This document shows positions 1 to 9,000 of a stretch of 62,260 bases of DNA, piece by piece (the first letter of the stretch is position 1; every line of letters begins with the position of its first letter). The notes beneath the pieces are model-generated. The model had not been told where the DNA came from, made no database searches, and was given only the letters and a program-made list of their open reading frames with translations. The stretch comes from Phycisphaerales bacterium (GTDB lineage: Bacteria > Planctomycetota > Phycisphaerae > SM23-33), in contig JABGPZ010000036.1 in assembly GCA_018644725.1 (NCBI GenBank), forward strand, positions 1-62,260. The letters run 5' to 3'. Position numbers and translations under genes: made by a program.

Positions 1-591
1 AGAGACTCCCGCGCCAAACAATCCCGAATTTACAGAAACAAATTTACACTACCTGCTGAGTTTGAGGCACTTCACCCGTTTCTTGATGGGAATGGGCGCC
101 TAGGCCGAATGTTGATCCCTTTATTTTTGGCAAAATCGGGGCTTCTATCAAGCCCGGTATTCTATATCAGTGCGTACTTTGAAAAGAATCGGGATGAATA
201 TTATGATCGTTTATTGAGAGTATCCAGTGAAGGAGATTGGACTGGTTGGACAGAGTATTTTTTGAAAGCAGTAATCGAACAGGCTAAAGAAAATGAGGGA
301 AAAACACGTAAGATTTTGGACTTATGGAATAAAACACTACATGATCTCTCTGATTTAACCGGGTCGAAATCTGCTGTAGATGCGGTAGATTTTCTTTTTG
401 CTCGTCCCGTTTTTTCTGGTTCATCATTTACAGCGAACCCAAAAATCAAAAAACCAACGGCCCAAAGAATCCTTAAAATTATGCGAAAAAATAAGTTACT
501 TTATGAATTCCGAGAGTCCAGCGGGCGAAGTCCAGCTATTTATGGTTTTCGCAATTTGATGAATATTGTTGAAGGGGATGATGTTTTTTGA
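1..591 (+). CDS. Fic-family protein, C-terminal part (5' end outside window)
   Basis: The reading frame is open from the first base. The Fic active-site loop HPFLDGNGRLGR lies at bases 73-108. It is followed by about 160 residues including IPLFLAKSGLLSSPVFYIS and DEYYDRL, typical of the Fic-domain C-terminal helices, and then a basic tail (KKPTAQRILKIMRKNKLL) that looks like the winged-helix end of many bacterial Fic proteins. Fic enzymes transfer AMP or related groups to target proteins. The catalytic His and the phosphate-binding GNGR are intact. The roughly 20 residues before the loop do not resemble the usual helix upstream of a Fic motif, so a rearrangement near the left edge is possible. 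Base composition is clearly more AT-rich than every other gene here, which suggests recent acquisition. The substrate cannot be told. Confidence 0.85.
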   Translation, partial: RDSRAKQSRIYRNKFTLPAEFEALHPFLDGNGRLGRMLIPLFLAKSGLLSSPVFYISAYFEKNRDEYYDRLLRVSSEGDWTGWTEYFLKAVIEQAKENEGKTRKILDLWNKTLHDLSDLTGSKSAVDAVDFLFARPVFSGSSFTANPKIKKPTAQRILKIMRKNKLLYEFRESSGRSPAIYGFRNLMNIVEGDDVF

Positions 592-616
592 TGAGTATGA
601 ATGCATCACAAAAACA

Positions 617-652
617 GTTGTGACTCATTTTTCTGCAATTGTGAGTCATAAC
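617..652 (-). terminator. Inverted repeat, probable terminator of the 740-2350 transcript
   Basis: An 11-bp inverted repeat (GTTGTGACTCA / TGAGTCATAAC, one mismatch) encloses a 14-nt loop. Read on the minus strand it is followed by TGTTTTTG, so it fits a rho-independent terminator downstream of the phosphatase gene. The same palindrome could instead be an operator near the Fic gene. The rest of 592-739 shows no gene. Confidence 0.4.
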
Positions 653-739
653 CCGCTTTGTGTTCAATGTGTACCCTACAAAAGGTAATGATGGAATACT
701 GGACAACATTTTTTGGGTGTGGATGAAGGGAGAGGGCCC

Positions 740-2350
740 CTACTTTACACGGATGACGACGAGGGTGGTGTCGTCGGTGGTGGGTTCGAGTCCGACGAAT
801 CGGTGCATGTCCCACAGGCAATAATCGGCGATGGCCTCGGCGGAGTAGTCGTTGCTCGCGGCGAAGTGGAGGCTCTTGGCGATGCGCTCGGATCCGAACT
901 GTTCGGCGTTGAAGTTCGCGGCCTCGGAGAGCCCATCGGTGTAGGTCAAAATGACGTCGCCGGATTGCAGCTCGATGCGCCCGGCGGGATAGTCGAACTC
1001 CTCGAACATGCCAATCACGCCGCCACGCGCTTCGAGTTCGTGGATCGTGCGGTCGCGATAGAGCAGCGGCGGCATGTGGCCCGCGCAGCAGAAATGCATC
1101 ACGCGGCGCGGCAGGTCGATCGCGCCATAGAACATTGTCGCGAAGTCGGCGATTTCGGTATCGTGGCACATATCGCGGTTGACCTTTTCGAGGATCGTCG
1201 AGACGTCCGTGCCGCCCGACAGCGCGTGGCCGCGGAGCGAGGCGCGGACCGACGCCATCATCAGCGACGCGCGCACGCCTTTGCCGACGACGTCGGTGAC
1301 GGTGATGCCGAGCAGGTCGTCGGGCATTTGGATCAGGTCATAGAAATCGCCCGCGAGTTCCTGTTGTGGCAGATAGCGGCCGTGGATTTCGAAGCCGTCG
1401 ATGCTGGGCATGGTTTGGGGGAACATGCGCCGCTGGACTTCGCCGGCCATTTCGAGCTGGCGTTTGATCTGGCGACTTTGCGAGGCTTCGATTTCGGCCT
1501 TGGCGAGGGCGAGAGCACCTGCCGCGGCGTTGGCGACGGTGCAGGCGAGCTTGGTTTCGAACCAGTCGAACTCGTGCGGCACGTCGGTGTAGATTCGCAT
1601 CAGGCCCGAGCATTTTTCGCGATAGAGCATCGGCACGCACAGCCCGGAGACGAAGCCCTCTTTTTGCGCTTCGGCCGAGTAGAGCACACGCGGGTCGGTG
1701 GCCATGTTCGCGATGTAAACGCTCTGGCCGGTGTCGAAGGCTTCGCGGTCGATGAGGCTTTCGTCGAGGAGGATCGCGCCCTTGTTGAGGTAGTCGGGCG
1801 AGACGTTGTAGCCGGATTTGAGTTCGAGTTCTTGCCCGTTGGCGGCGAGCAGACGGACAGTCGAGCTTTTCGCGCCGACCGCGCGTGTAACGGCTGAGGT
1901 CGCCGTGTTGAGGATCGTTTGAATGTCGCGCCCGGTCGAAATTTCACCCGTGACGCGATAGAGCGCGATGGCCTGCTCGATGCGGTTTTGCAGTTGCGCG
2001 GCGTTCTGGCACAGCTCGCTCAGCGTGTTGCTCATCAGCGGCAGAATGTTCTCGACGGTGTTGCAGCTGCACTCGGTCGCACGGGTGGCCCCTTCGAGGC
2101 GCACCAGCCCCACCGGTTCGTTGGCGAGGGTGATGGTTTCCGCGCCGGGCGTGGTGGCGTGGTTGGACTTGCGCCGACGCAGTGCGGCGATGGCCTGGTT
2201 CTCGGTCGAGACGGCGGAGGCGCTGCTCGGGCGGACGATGGCAGTGCCGTCGGGCGTACAAATTTGCACAGGCTGGCCCGCGACGGCGGAAAAGTCGTCC
2301 TGGAGTTTCTGCAGCGTCGGCAGGTCAAGATAGTCGGTTAAACGCGCCAT
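740..2350 (-). CDS. PocR-like/GAF/PP2C (SpoIIE, RsbU-type) serine phosphatase
   Basis: A 536-residue cytoplasmic signalling protein. Residues about 5-105 (LTDYLDLPTLQKLQDDFSAV and TPDGTAI) resemble the start of a PocR sensory domain. About 135-290 is a GAF domain (GLCVPMLYREKCSGLMRIY). From about 315 comes the PP2C-type SpoIIE/RsbU phosphatase with metal-binding acidic motifs LAGDFYDL, TDVVGKGV, YTDGLSEA and TDDTTLVV. Such enzymes usually dephosphorylate an anti-sigma-factor antagonist in a partner-switching cascade. No STAS or anti-sigma partner lies next to it, so the output is unknown. There is no Shine-Dalgarno. A promoter 8 nt upstream fixes the start and predicts a nearly leaderless mRNA. 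Confidence 0.9.
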   Translation of the reverse strand: MARLTDYLDLPTLQKLQDDFSAVAGQPVQICTPDGTAIVRPSSASAVSTENQAIAALRRRKSNHATTPGAETITLANEPVGLVRLEGATRATECSCNTVENILPLMSNTLSELCQNAAQLQNRIEQAIALYRVTGEISTGRDIQTILNTATSAVTRAVGAKSSTVRLLAANGQELELKSGYNVSPDYLNKGAILLDESLIDREAFDTGQSVYIANMATDPRVLYSAEAQKEGFVSGLCVPMLYREKCSGLMRIYTDVPHEFDWFETKLACTVANAAAGALALAKAEIEASQSRQIKRQLEMAGEVQRRMFPQTMPSIDGFEIHGRYLPQQELAGDFYDLIQMPDDLLGITVTDVVGKGVRASLMMASVRASLRGHALSGGTDVSTILEKVNRDMCHDTEIADFATMFYGAIDLPRRVMHFCCAGHMPPLLYRDRTIHELEARGGVIGMFEEFDYPAGRIELQSGDVILTYTDGLSEAANFNAEQFGSERIAKSLHFAASNDYSAEAIADYCLWDMHRFVGLEPTTDDTTLVVIRVK

Positions 2351-2358
2351 AACTACCT

Positions 2359-2387
2359 ATCCTATCGATTCTCGCCACCCGACGCAA
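2359..2387 (-). promoter_or_regulatory. Sigma70-like promoter of the PP2C phosphatase gene
   Basis: On the minus strand TTGCGT, then 17 nt, then TAGGAT, ending 8 nt before the ATG at 2350. The expected transcription start lies 1-2 nt from the start codon. Confidence 0.5.
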
Positions 2388-2412
2388 AGAAAAACGGATT
2401 CTTCCGCGAATT

Positions 2413-3111
2413 CTACTGATATTCTACCGGATCGTCTGCTCCGGCATCGCGAAAACCAGCGAGGCGGAGTTGGCAGGCGTCGCACGTTCCGCAGGATCGT
2501 CCGGCGGCGTCGGGGTCATAGCAGGTGTGGGTCAGGCCATAGTCCACGCCGAGCGCGAGGCCGGTTTGGATGATTTCGCCCTTGGTCATTTCGATCAGCG
2601 GCGCGTGGATGTGGTAGCGTCCGCCGCCCACGCCCGCGGCCGTCGCGAGGTTCGCGAGGGTCTCGAACGCAGCGATGAATTCCGGCCGGCAGTCGGGATA
2701 GCCGGAATAGTCCACCGAGTTCACGCCGAGGAAAATGTCGAACGCGCCGAGGATTTCGGCGTAGCCCAGCGCGACGGACAGGAAGATCGTGTTGCGCGCG
2801 GGGACGTAGGTGCTGGGGATGCCCGCCTCGGAGGGGTCGTGGTCGTGGGGCACGTCGATGGAGGTGTCGGTGAGGGCGCTTCCGCCGAAGCCGGCCGGGG
2901 CCGAAAGGTCCAGCGGCACGACGGTGTGCGGCACGTTCGCCGCAGCGGCAATCGCGGCCGCGCTGGTTAGCTCAAAGGTGTGGCGCTGGCCATAGTTGAA
3001 GCTGATCGCGTGGGGCGCAAAGCCGCGGTCCTTGGCGATCGCGAGCGTCGTCGCCGAGTCCAGCCCGCCCGAGAGCAGCACGACCGCCAGTTTGGATTCG
3101 TTTGAAGTCAT
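2413..3111 (-). CDS. queC: 7-cyano-7-deazaguanine synthase QueC
   Basis: 232 residues. It converts 7-carboxy-7-deazaguanine to preQ0 with ATP and ammonia, a step of queuosine synthesis. The PP-loop ATP motif [10 protein letters not shown] is at about residues 11-20. NYGQRH, the substrate-site stretch [11 protein letters not shown], and the C-terminal zinc cysteines ([17 protein letters not shown]) are all present. The ATG at 3111 is chosen because it gives the normal N-terminus and sits 6 nt after a perfect TATAAT. An in-frame extension to 3204 would run through that promoter. No other queuosine genes are in the window. Confidence 0.95.
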   Translation of the reverse strand: MTSNESKLAVVLLSGGLDSATTLAIAKDRGFAPHAISFNYGQRHTFELTSAAAIAAAANVPHTVVPLDLSAPAGFGGSALTDTSIDVPHDHDPSEAGIPSTYVPARNTIFLSVALGYAEILGAFDIFLGVNSVDYSGYPDCRPEFIAAFETLANLATAAGVGGGRYHIHAPLIEMTKGEIIQTGLALGVDYGLTHTCYDPDAAGRSCGTCDACQLRLAGFRDAGADDPVEYQ

Positions 3112-3117
3112 GGAGGT

Positions 3118-3146
3118 ATTATAGGGAAAATGGGGATGGGGATCAA
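3118..3146 (-). promoter_or_regulatory. queC promoter, leaderless arrangement
   Basis: Minus strand TTGATC, 17 nt, TATAAT, then exactly 6 nt (ACCTCC) to the ATG. The predicted mRNA starts at the start codon, and no Shine-Dalgarno is present. Confidence 0.75.
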
Positions 3147-3247
3147 TTTCCGAAAATTGGGGCGGGTACCTGAAACATACAGGAAGGGAGAATGCAAGGT
3201 TCATGGCGGATTAGGGTGGCTGATTATTTCGCAGCGAGATCGTATTG

Positions 3248-3438
3248 AGCGCCGAAGGTGCGGAAGTATTTAGCCGGGGGCGTGAGCCCCCGGTAGAGTG
3301 GCCCACGAGCAGAGCCCCGAAGGGGCGAAAGAAACGTCTATCCTTCATTCTTCTTTCGCCCTTTCAGGGCTTGGTTTTCTTTCCGCCTGTCCGGGGGCTT
3401 ACGCCCCCGGCTAAACACTGTTGCCCTTTCAGGGCAAA
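3248..3438. repeat. Family A palindromic repeat, copy 1 (six-hairpin mirror element)
   Basis: An about 190-bp element made of successive hairpins: a GCGCCGAAGGTGC-type hairpin, CCGGGGGCGTGAGCCCCCGG, GCCCCGAAGGGGC, then in mirror order GCCCTTTCAGGGC, CCGGGGGCTTACGCCCCCGG and TGCCCTTTCAGGGCA. Copies 2 and 3 are at 12943-13137 and 57519-57709. It carries no coding capacity or transposase, so it is MITE- or REP-like. It fills the gap between queC and priA. Confidence 0.85.
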
Positions 3439-3452
3439 GAGAGAAACGTGTA

Positions 3453-5798
3453 CTACATCAAATTGGCGGGGTCAACATCGGCATAAACTTCGGCTCGCAG
3501 GTCGCGGGTGATTTCGTGCATGCGTCCCGCGAGGCGTTGCTGGACGAGGCCGGGTTGGGTCGTGAGGATTTGATAGAAGAAGCGGAATTGGTTGCGCAGT
3601 TTTTTGTACTCCGCCGGGTACGGGCCGATCGGTTCGTATTGCAGTCCCGCCAGCAGCGGCTGGAGGCGTTGGGCGAATTCGCGGGCGCTGTCCTGCGTGA
3701 CAGAGTTTTTCTCGTGGCGGATGATGAATCGCACGATCCGCGCGAACGGCGGCATGCGCATCGCGTTGCGGTCTTGCAGCTCGAACTCGCTGAAGGCGGT
3801 GACGTCCTGACGGCGCGCGAATTCGATGATCGGTTCTTCGGGGTGGAGCGTCTGGACGATGACCTTGCCGGGCGTATCGCCACGGCCTGCGCGGCCTGCG
3901 ACTTGGACGACGAGTTGGAAGGTGCGCTCGGCGCTGCGGAAGTCGGACTGGGTGAGGGTGGTGTCGGCCGAGACCACGCCCACGAGTGAGACGCGCGGGA
4001 AGTCCAGGCCCTTGGCGACCATCTGCGTGCCGAGGAGAATGTCGATCTCGCCGTCGGAAAATTTCGACAGCACGGTCTGGAACTGTTTCGGCGAGGTCAT
4101 CGTGTCCGAGTCCATCCGCGCCACGCGCGCGAGGGGAAACTTGCGGACCAGCTCGTCCTCGACGCGCTGGATGCCGTAGCCGAACAGGAGCAGCTTGCCT
4201 TTGCACGCGGGGCAGTGGTCCGGCAGCGCGGCCGAGTTGTTGCAGTGGTGACAGCTCGCGAGTTGGGTCGCGGTATGCCACACCATCGGCCGGTCGCAAT
4301 CCTCGCAGCTCAGCGTCCACTCGCACGACGGGCAGAAGACGTAGCTCGCATAGCCGCGGCGATTCATCAGCAGGATGATCTGCTCGTTGCGGTCGAGTGC
4401 GCCGGCCATTTCGCGGGTGAGGGTTCGCCCGAGGAGCTCGACGGTTTTTCCGTCGCGCGAGAGTTCTTTGCGAAGGTTGACAATTTGGAGTTTCGGCATG
4501 GGCAGGTGGCGCACGCGGCGGGGCAGGGAGAGGCGTTTGTATTTGCCGAGGTGCGCGTTGTGCAGCGATTCGAGCGAGGGCGTCGCCGAGCCGAGCAGTA
4601 CGGGGATGTTTTCGGTGGCGGCGCGTTTGATGGCGACATCCCGGCCGTGATAGCGCGGCTCGTTGTCCTGCTTGTAGGTCGGCTCGTGTTCCTCGTCGAC
4701 GATGATCAATCCCGTGTTCGGCGTGGGGGCGAAGACCGCGCTGCGCGGGCCGATGACGACCGACGCGTGGCCGTCGCGGATCTGCTGCCAATAGAATGCG
4801 CGCTGGGCGGCGGACAGCCCGCTGTGGAGCACCGCGACGTTGGGCAGCCGCGTGACGAGGCGCTGGAGAGTTTGCGTGGCGAGCGCGATTTCCGGCGTGA
4901 GCAGAATCGCCTGCTTGCCGGCGGCGATGACTTTGTGGATCGCGCGGATGTAGACTTCGGTCTTGCCGCTGCCGGTCACGCCATGGAGCAGCGAGACGCT
5001 GAATCCGTCGTCGAGGGCGGGGATGAATTTGTCGCAGACGGTGGTTTGATCCTCGTTGAGTTCGAACGGTGCATCGTCGAATTTGCCGCCGCCGAGGCTG
5101 TCGAGCGTGGTCGTGCGCGCTTCGGTAGAGATGAGGTCTTGGGCGGCGAGGCTGCGCAGGGAAGCGGGGGTGATCGGATGGTGGCGGCGGAGCTCATCGA
5201 GGGCGAGTTCGTCGAGGCCCTGTTTTTGCGCCTCGCGGAGTTCGTCCAGGAAGACGCGCTGATTTTTTCCGATGGTCTTCGGCCAGTCGCCCTTGGTCAC
5301 GAGCAGGCGGATGAAGGTGGTTTTGCGCGGCTTGGGTTTGCCGCCGACGACGGAGGGGACCATCGCGGCAAGGGTTTGGCCGAGCGGCGAGAGGTAGTAG
5401 CGGGAAATCCACTGGCCGAGTTCCCACAGGCCGGGCGTCAGCGGCGTGGTGGGGTCGATGACGTCGGCGATGGCCTTGAGGCGGCGCGAAGTGTGCGGCC
5501 GGTCGATCTCGACGATGAAGCCGACGATTTTCCGATTGCCTTTGCCGAACGGGACGTGGACGCGCTGGCCGAGCTGGGGTTCGCCCATCGCCAGCGGGAA
5601 GAAATAGTCGTACGGTTCCCACACGCGTGTGTTCACCGCGACGCTCACGACGTGCCCCGGCCCGGATGTGGCGGAGGGTTTCGCGGCGGATTTCTTCGCA
5701 GGCTTTGTAGTATTTGCGGCCTTTACAGAAAACCCACTGGCCGTGTCCTTCGACAGCGGCAATCCTTCGGGCTCTTCAAATAGACGGTTCAATGCCAT
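3453..5798 (-). CDS. priA: Primosomal replication-restart helicase PriA
   Basis: 781 residues. A 3'-to-5' DNA helicase that reloads the replisome at stalled forks. The N-terminal DNA-binding region is followed by Walker A GVTGSGKTE, the DEEH box (DEEHEPTYKQ), the helicase C-terminal motifs (QVAGRAGRGDTPGKV), and between the helicase lobes the two-zinc cysteine cluster CPSC..CEDC..CHHC..CPAC. The start at 5798 (MALNRLFEEPEG) is chosen because a promoter ends 6 nt before it. A 41-residue upstream extension would read through the promoter. The gene is followed directly by repeat copy A1. Confidence 0.96.
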   Translation of the reverse strand: MALNRLFEEPEGLPLSKDTASGFSVKAANTTKPAKKSAAKPSATSGPGHVVSVAVNTRVWEPYDYFFPLAMGEPQLGQRVHVPFGKGNRKIVGFIVEIDRPHTSRRLKAIADVIDPTTPLTPGLWELGQWISRYYLSPLGQTLAAMVPSVVGGKPKPRKTTFIRLLVTKGDWPKTIGKNQRVFLDELREAQKQGLDELALDELRRHHPITPASLRSLAAQDLISTEARTTTLDSLGGGKFDDAPFELNEDQTTVCDKFIPALDDGFSVSLLHGVTGSGKTEVYIRAIHKVIAAGKQAILLTPEIALATQTLQRLVTRLPNVAVLHSGLSAAQRAFYWQQIRDGHASVVIGPRSAVFAPTPNTGLIIVDEEHEPTYKQDNEPRYHGRDVAIKRAATENIPVLLGSATPSLESLHNAHLGKYKRLSLPRRVRHLPMPKLQIVNLRKELSRDGKTVELLGRTLTREMAGALDRNEQIILLMNRRGYASYVFCPSCEWTLSCEDCDRPMVWHTATQLASCHHCNNSAALPDHCPACKGKLLLFGYGIQRVEDELVRKFPLARVARMDSDTMTSPKQFQTVLSKFSDGEIDILLGTQMVAKGLDFPRVSLVGVVSADTTLTQSDFRSAERTFQLVVQVAGRAGRGDTPGKVIVQTLHPEEPIIEFARRQDVTAFSEFELQDRNAMRMPPFARIVRFIIRHEKNSVTQDSAREFAQRLQPLLAGLQYEPIGPYPAEYKKLRNQFRFFYQILTTQPGLVQQRLAGRMHEITRDLRAEVYADVDPANLM

Positions 5799-5804
5799 CT
5801 GTCC

Positions 5805-5833
5805 ATTGTCGCTTAATCCAAAGCGAATGTCAA
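5805..5833 (-). promoter_or_regulatory. priA promoter, leaderless arrangement
   Basis: Minus strand TTGACA (perfect -35), 17 nt, GACAAT, then 6 nt to the priA ATG. No ribosome-binding site is seen. Confidence 0.7.
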
Positions 5834-5924
5834 TTTTGCGAAGGGGTAAGGTGATCCTGTAATCATTGTATACGGGGTGGCATGGCCTGTGCCGAGGCGC
5901 GCAGTGTCGAGGAGCAGCCATGAT

Positions 5925-6057
5925 GAATTTGTCGCGATTGGGTTTGATGCGATACGGTCATCGTGGCTGCTTCGCTCGCAGGCTCGCTCTACAGGCCACG
6001 GCACCCTTTGAATTTTGGTTTTGGGATCACCTTGGGCACGGCATGCCGTGCCCCTAC
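5925..6057. repeat. Family E palindromic repeat (GTAGGGGC/GGGTGCCGTGG type)
   Basis: Contains the palindrome GGGCACGGCATGCCGTGCCC at 6034-6053 followed by CTAC, and next to it CCACGGCACCCTTTGAA. In reverse orientation this matches the stretch at 10838-10930 (CAAAGGGTGCCGTGG ... CCACG ... CAATCGCG). It lies between priA and the activase gene. No coding sequence is seen from 5834 to 6086. Confidence 0.55.
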
Positions 6058-6086
6058 GATCACTTTCCACTCTCTACTTTTACTCT

Positions 6087-9000
6087 CTACTCTCTCAGGA
6101 GGCCTTTGGAGTCGAGGTAGGCTTCGCACCGGGTCATCATGCCCGCGTCGTTGGAGTGGCCGTCGAACTGGAGCGAGAGGAAGGGCTTTTGCGAGGCGGT
6201 GGTGATGTAGTGCTTCACGAAGCTGTCCGGGCCGCACTTGAAATTGGTGACGTAGATGATGTGCAGGTTCTCGCGCGCGCCGACGAACTTGGCGGCCGCG
6301 ACGATTTTCCGTCCGAGATCCCAGAACATGTTCGGATTGATGTCGCGGATGTCGACGTCGTCGAGCGCCAGCGCGTCAATCGGCAGGACGTTGCAGCCGT
6401 AGTGCTCGCGGAGTTTGCGCGCGACGGACAGGTTCACGCCCGCGTCGTGGATGTTGTAGGGTCGGCCGAGGAGGATGATCCCGGGCGCGCCCGCGTCGTC
6501 GAGCGCGTCGAGGCTCGCCTGGCCGAGTGCGCGATAGGTGGCCTCGAATTGCTGCTGAGCGCGATAGGCGTCGGCCGTGGCGCGGAGGATCTGCTTCTTG
6601 GTCCAGCCGAGGCGTTTGGCCAGCGGATGGCCGAGCATTTCGTCGGCGAGTTGGCGTGCGACAAAGGCCTCGCCGCGACGAAATTCGACCGTCGGCGAAA
6701 GAAAGCGTTCGCGTCCGGCGGCAAGTTGCGGACTGCGCCGCGCGACAAACGGCAGCGTCTGGTGCCACGGGCACAGGTGCGATTCGGTGTGCTCCCACGG
6801 CGTTTCCATCGAGAGGATGTTCGGCAGCAACACCGCGTCGCAGTCGGATTCGAGCAGCGCGTCGACGTGGCCGTGGGCGACGAGGATCGGGAAGCACGGC
6901 TCGGAAACGATCGCGCTTTGGCCGGCGGTGATGATCGATTTGTTCGTCTCGTCGCTGAGGACCGACCGCGCGCCGAGGCCCGCCAGCAGGGCGCGCCAGA
7001 AGGGTTGCTGTTGCCAGGTCCACATCGCGCGCGGGATGCCGACCGTCGGAGCGTCGGGGGAAACTGCCGGAAGCTCGAGATTCGTCAGTAGCTCTTCGCG
7101 CGCAGAAAACAGGTCGTCGATCAGCGGTTGTTTGGTCGCGCGAGCGTGGCTGCGGAATTTGTCGCTGCACTTGTCGCCCCAGTAGGTGCGCTGGCCTTCG
7201 ACGTCGAATTGTTGGATCGTGCAGGCGTTGGAGCACGCGTTGCAGGTGAATTCTTTCAGGTCGTACTTGACGGCGGTGAGGTCCCAGCCGCGGAATTTTG
7301 TCGTCGCGCCCGTCGCCTGTTTGTCGCGTGCGAGAAGCGCCGCGCCCACCGCGCCCATCACGCCGTTGTGCGGCGGGACGATGATTTCTTTGCCGGTCAC
7401 GCGTGCAAAGGCCGCCGCCGTGGCATCGTTGTAGGCGGTTCCGCCCTGGAAGAAAATCGTCTCGCCGATGCGCCGGCCGCGCACGACGCGATTGATGTAG
7501 TTCTGCACCACCGAGAGGCACAGGCCCGCGAGCAGGTCGTTCTTCGTCGCGCCGCGATGGAGATAGCTGTTCACGTCGCGCTCCATGAACACGGTGCAGC
7601 GCTCGCCGAGGCGCAGCGGGGCCGCCGAGGTCAGCGCGCGAGTGGCGAATTCGTCTTTGATCGCCACGCCGAGTTCTTCCGCCCGTTCTTCGAGGAAGCT
7701 GCCCGTGCCGGCGGCGCACGCTTCGTTCATCGTGAAGTCCACCACCACGCCCTCGTCGAGCGCGATGTATTTGCTGTCCTGGCCGCCGATCTCGAAAATC
7801 GTGTCGGGCATGCGCCCACCCAGCAGCGTCTCGCCGATATAGGCCGCGCCCGTTTTGTGGCAGGTGATCTCGTCGTTGACGGTGTCCGCGCCGATCAGCT
7901 CGCCGATCAGCTCGCGTCCCGATCCCGTCGTGCCCACGCCGCAAATTCGCAATCGCGATTCATATTTTTTCGCGAGGTCCGCGAGGGACTCGGTGACGAC
8001 CTGGATCGGCCGGCCTTGGGTGCGCGTGTAGACCTCGTCGATCATCGCGCCGTCGGTGTCGAGCAGTACGAGGTTCGTCGAAACGCTGCCGATGTCGATG
8101 CCGAGCACTGCGTCGAGGGGGTTGTCGCGAGTTGCGCTTTCGGGCAATTCGCGCATGACGGCCTGGTCGCGCAAGAGCGTCACGCCGTCCATCGTCAGCG
8201 GCTCGGCCGCGGGGAAGGCCGCGCGTGTGAACTCGCCTGGCGCGTCGGAGGAGGTCGATTCGTTCGCGGCGAAGCCCTGGCCAGCGGCACCGATGGCGGG
8301 GATGTGCGCGTGGGGTTCGGGAATGGCCAGGCGCCCGGCGAGATCGAAGGTCTCTTCCATGGCCGCGACGACGGCGCGGTTGGCTGTCAGCCCGCCGAGG
8401 AAGACCACCGGCTCGGCGATGGCGTGGCTGCGGACGACGGCGGATTTGAAATTCCGCGCAACCGCTTCGCACAGGCCCCGCAACACTTCTGCTGGCGTAT
8501 AGCCTTTTTGCTGGGCGTGGATCATGTCGGATTTCGCGAAGACGCTGCAGCGGCCTGCGATTTGCGCACCGCGGTCGGCCGACGCGCAGATCTCGCCGAT
8601 TTCCTCGACGCGATATTGCAGGCGGTTGGCCTGTTGGTCGATGAAGCTGCCCGTGCCCGCGGCGCAGTCGCCGTTGGTCGAATAGTCGACGATGCCGTAG
8701 CTGCCGTCGGAGTTGCGCTCGACGTGGAGATAGTTGCTTGACTCGCCGCCGATTTCGAAGACGCTCGCGGCGTCGATGTCCAGCACCGCCAGGCCCCCAG
8801 CCGTCGCGCGGAACGCGTTGAGTACGTCGCCGCCACATGCCGCCGCACAAGTTTTCCCGGCGCTGCCGGTGAAGACGATCGCGTCGAGGGTGAGGCCTGC
8901 TTCGCCGAGTGCGTCGCGCACCGAGGTCAGAATTCCTCGGGCGGTGGCGACAGGCCGACCCTGCGTGCGCGTGTAGGCGTTGACCCACAGCCGCTGGCCG

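Noticed and set aside
713-1897. Long open frame on the plus strand opposite the PP2C phosphatase gene
   Set aside because: Antisense shadow caused by high GC at third positions. The translation is low-complexity Val/Gly/Arg-rich with no family features, while the minus strand encodes a clear three-domain protein.
3245-3511. Small frames inside family A repeats (also 12993-13205 and 57509-57715)
   Set aside because: They read through the hairpin arrays (proline/arginine-rich peptides such as GRKPPECGEKKRAPKGRKK) and are repeat-derived, not genes.
4215-5783. 522-codon plus-strand frame opposite priA, and similar long frames at 7128-8741 (+), 6376-7944 (-) and 18725-20653 (-)
   Set aside because: All lie wholly inside strongly supported genes on another frame or strand and show no recognisable protein features.
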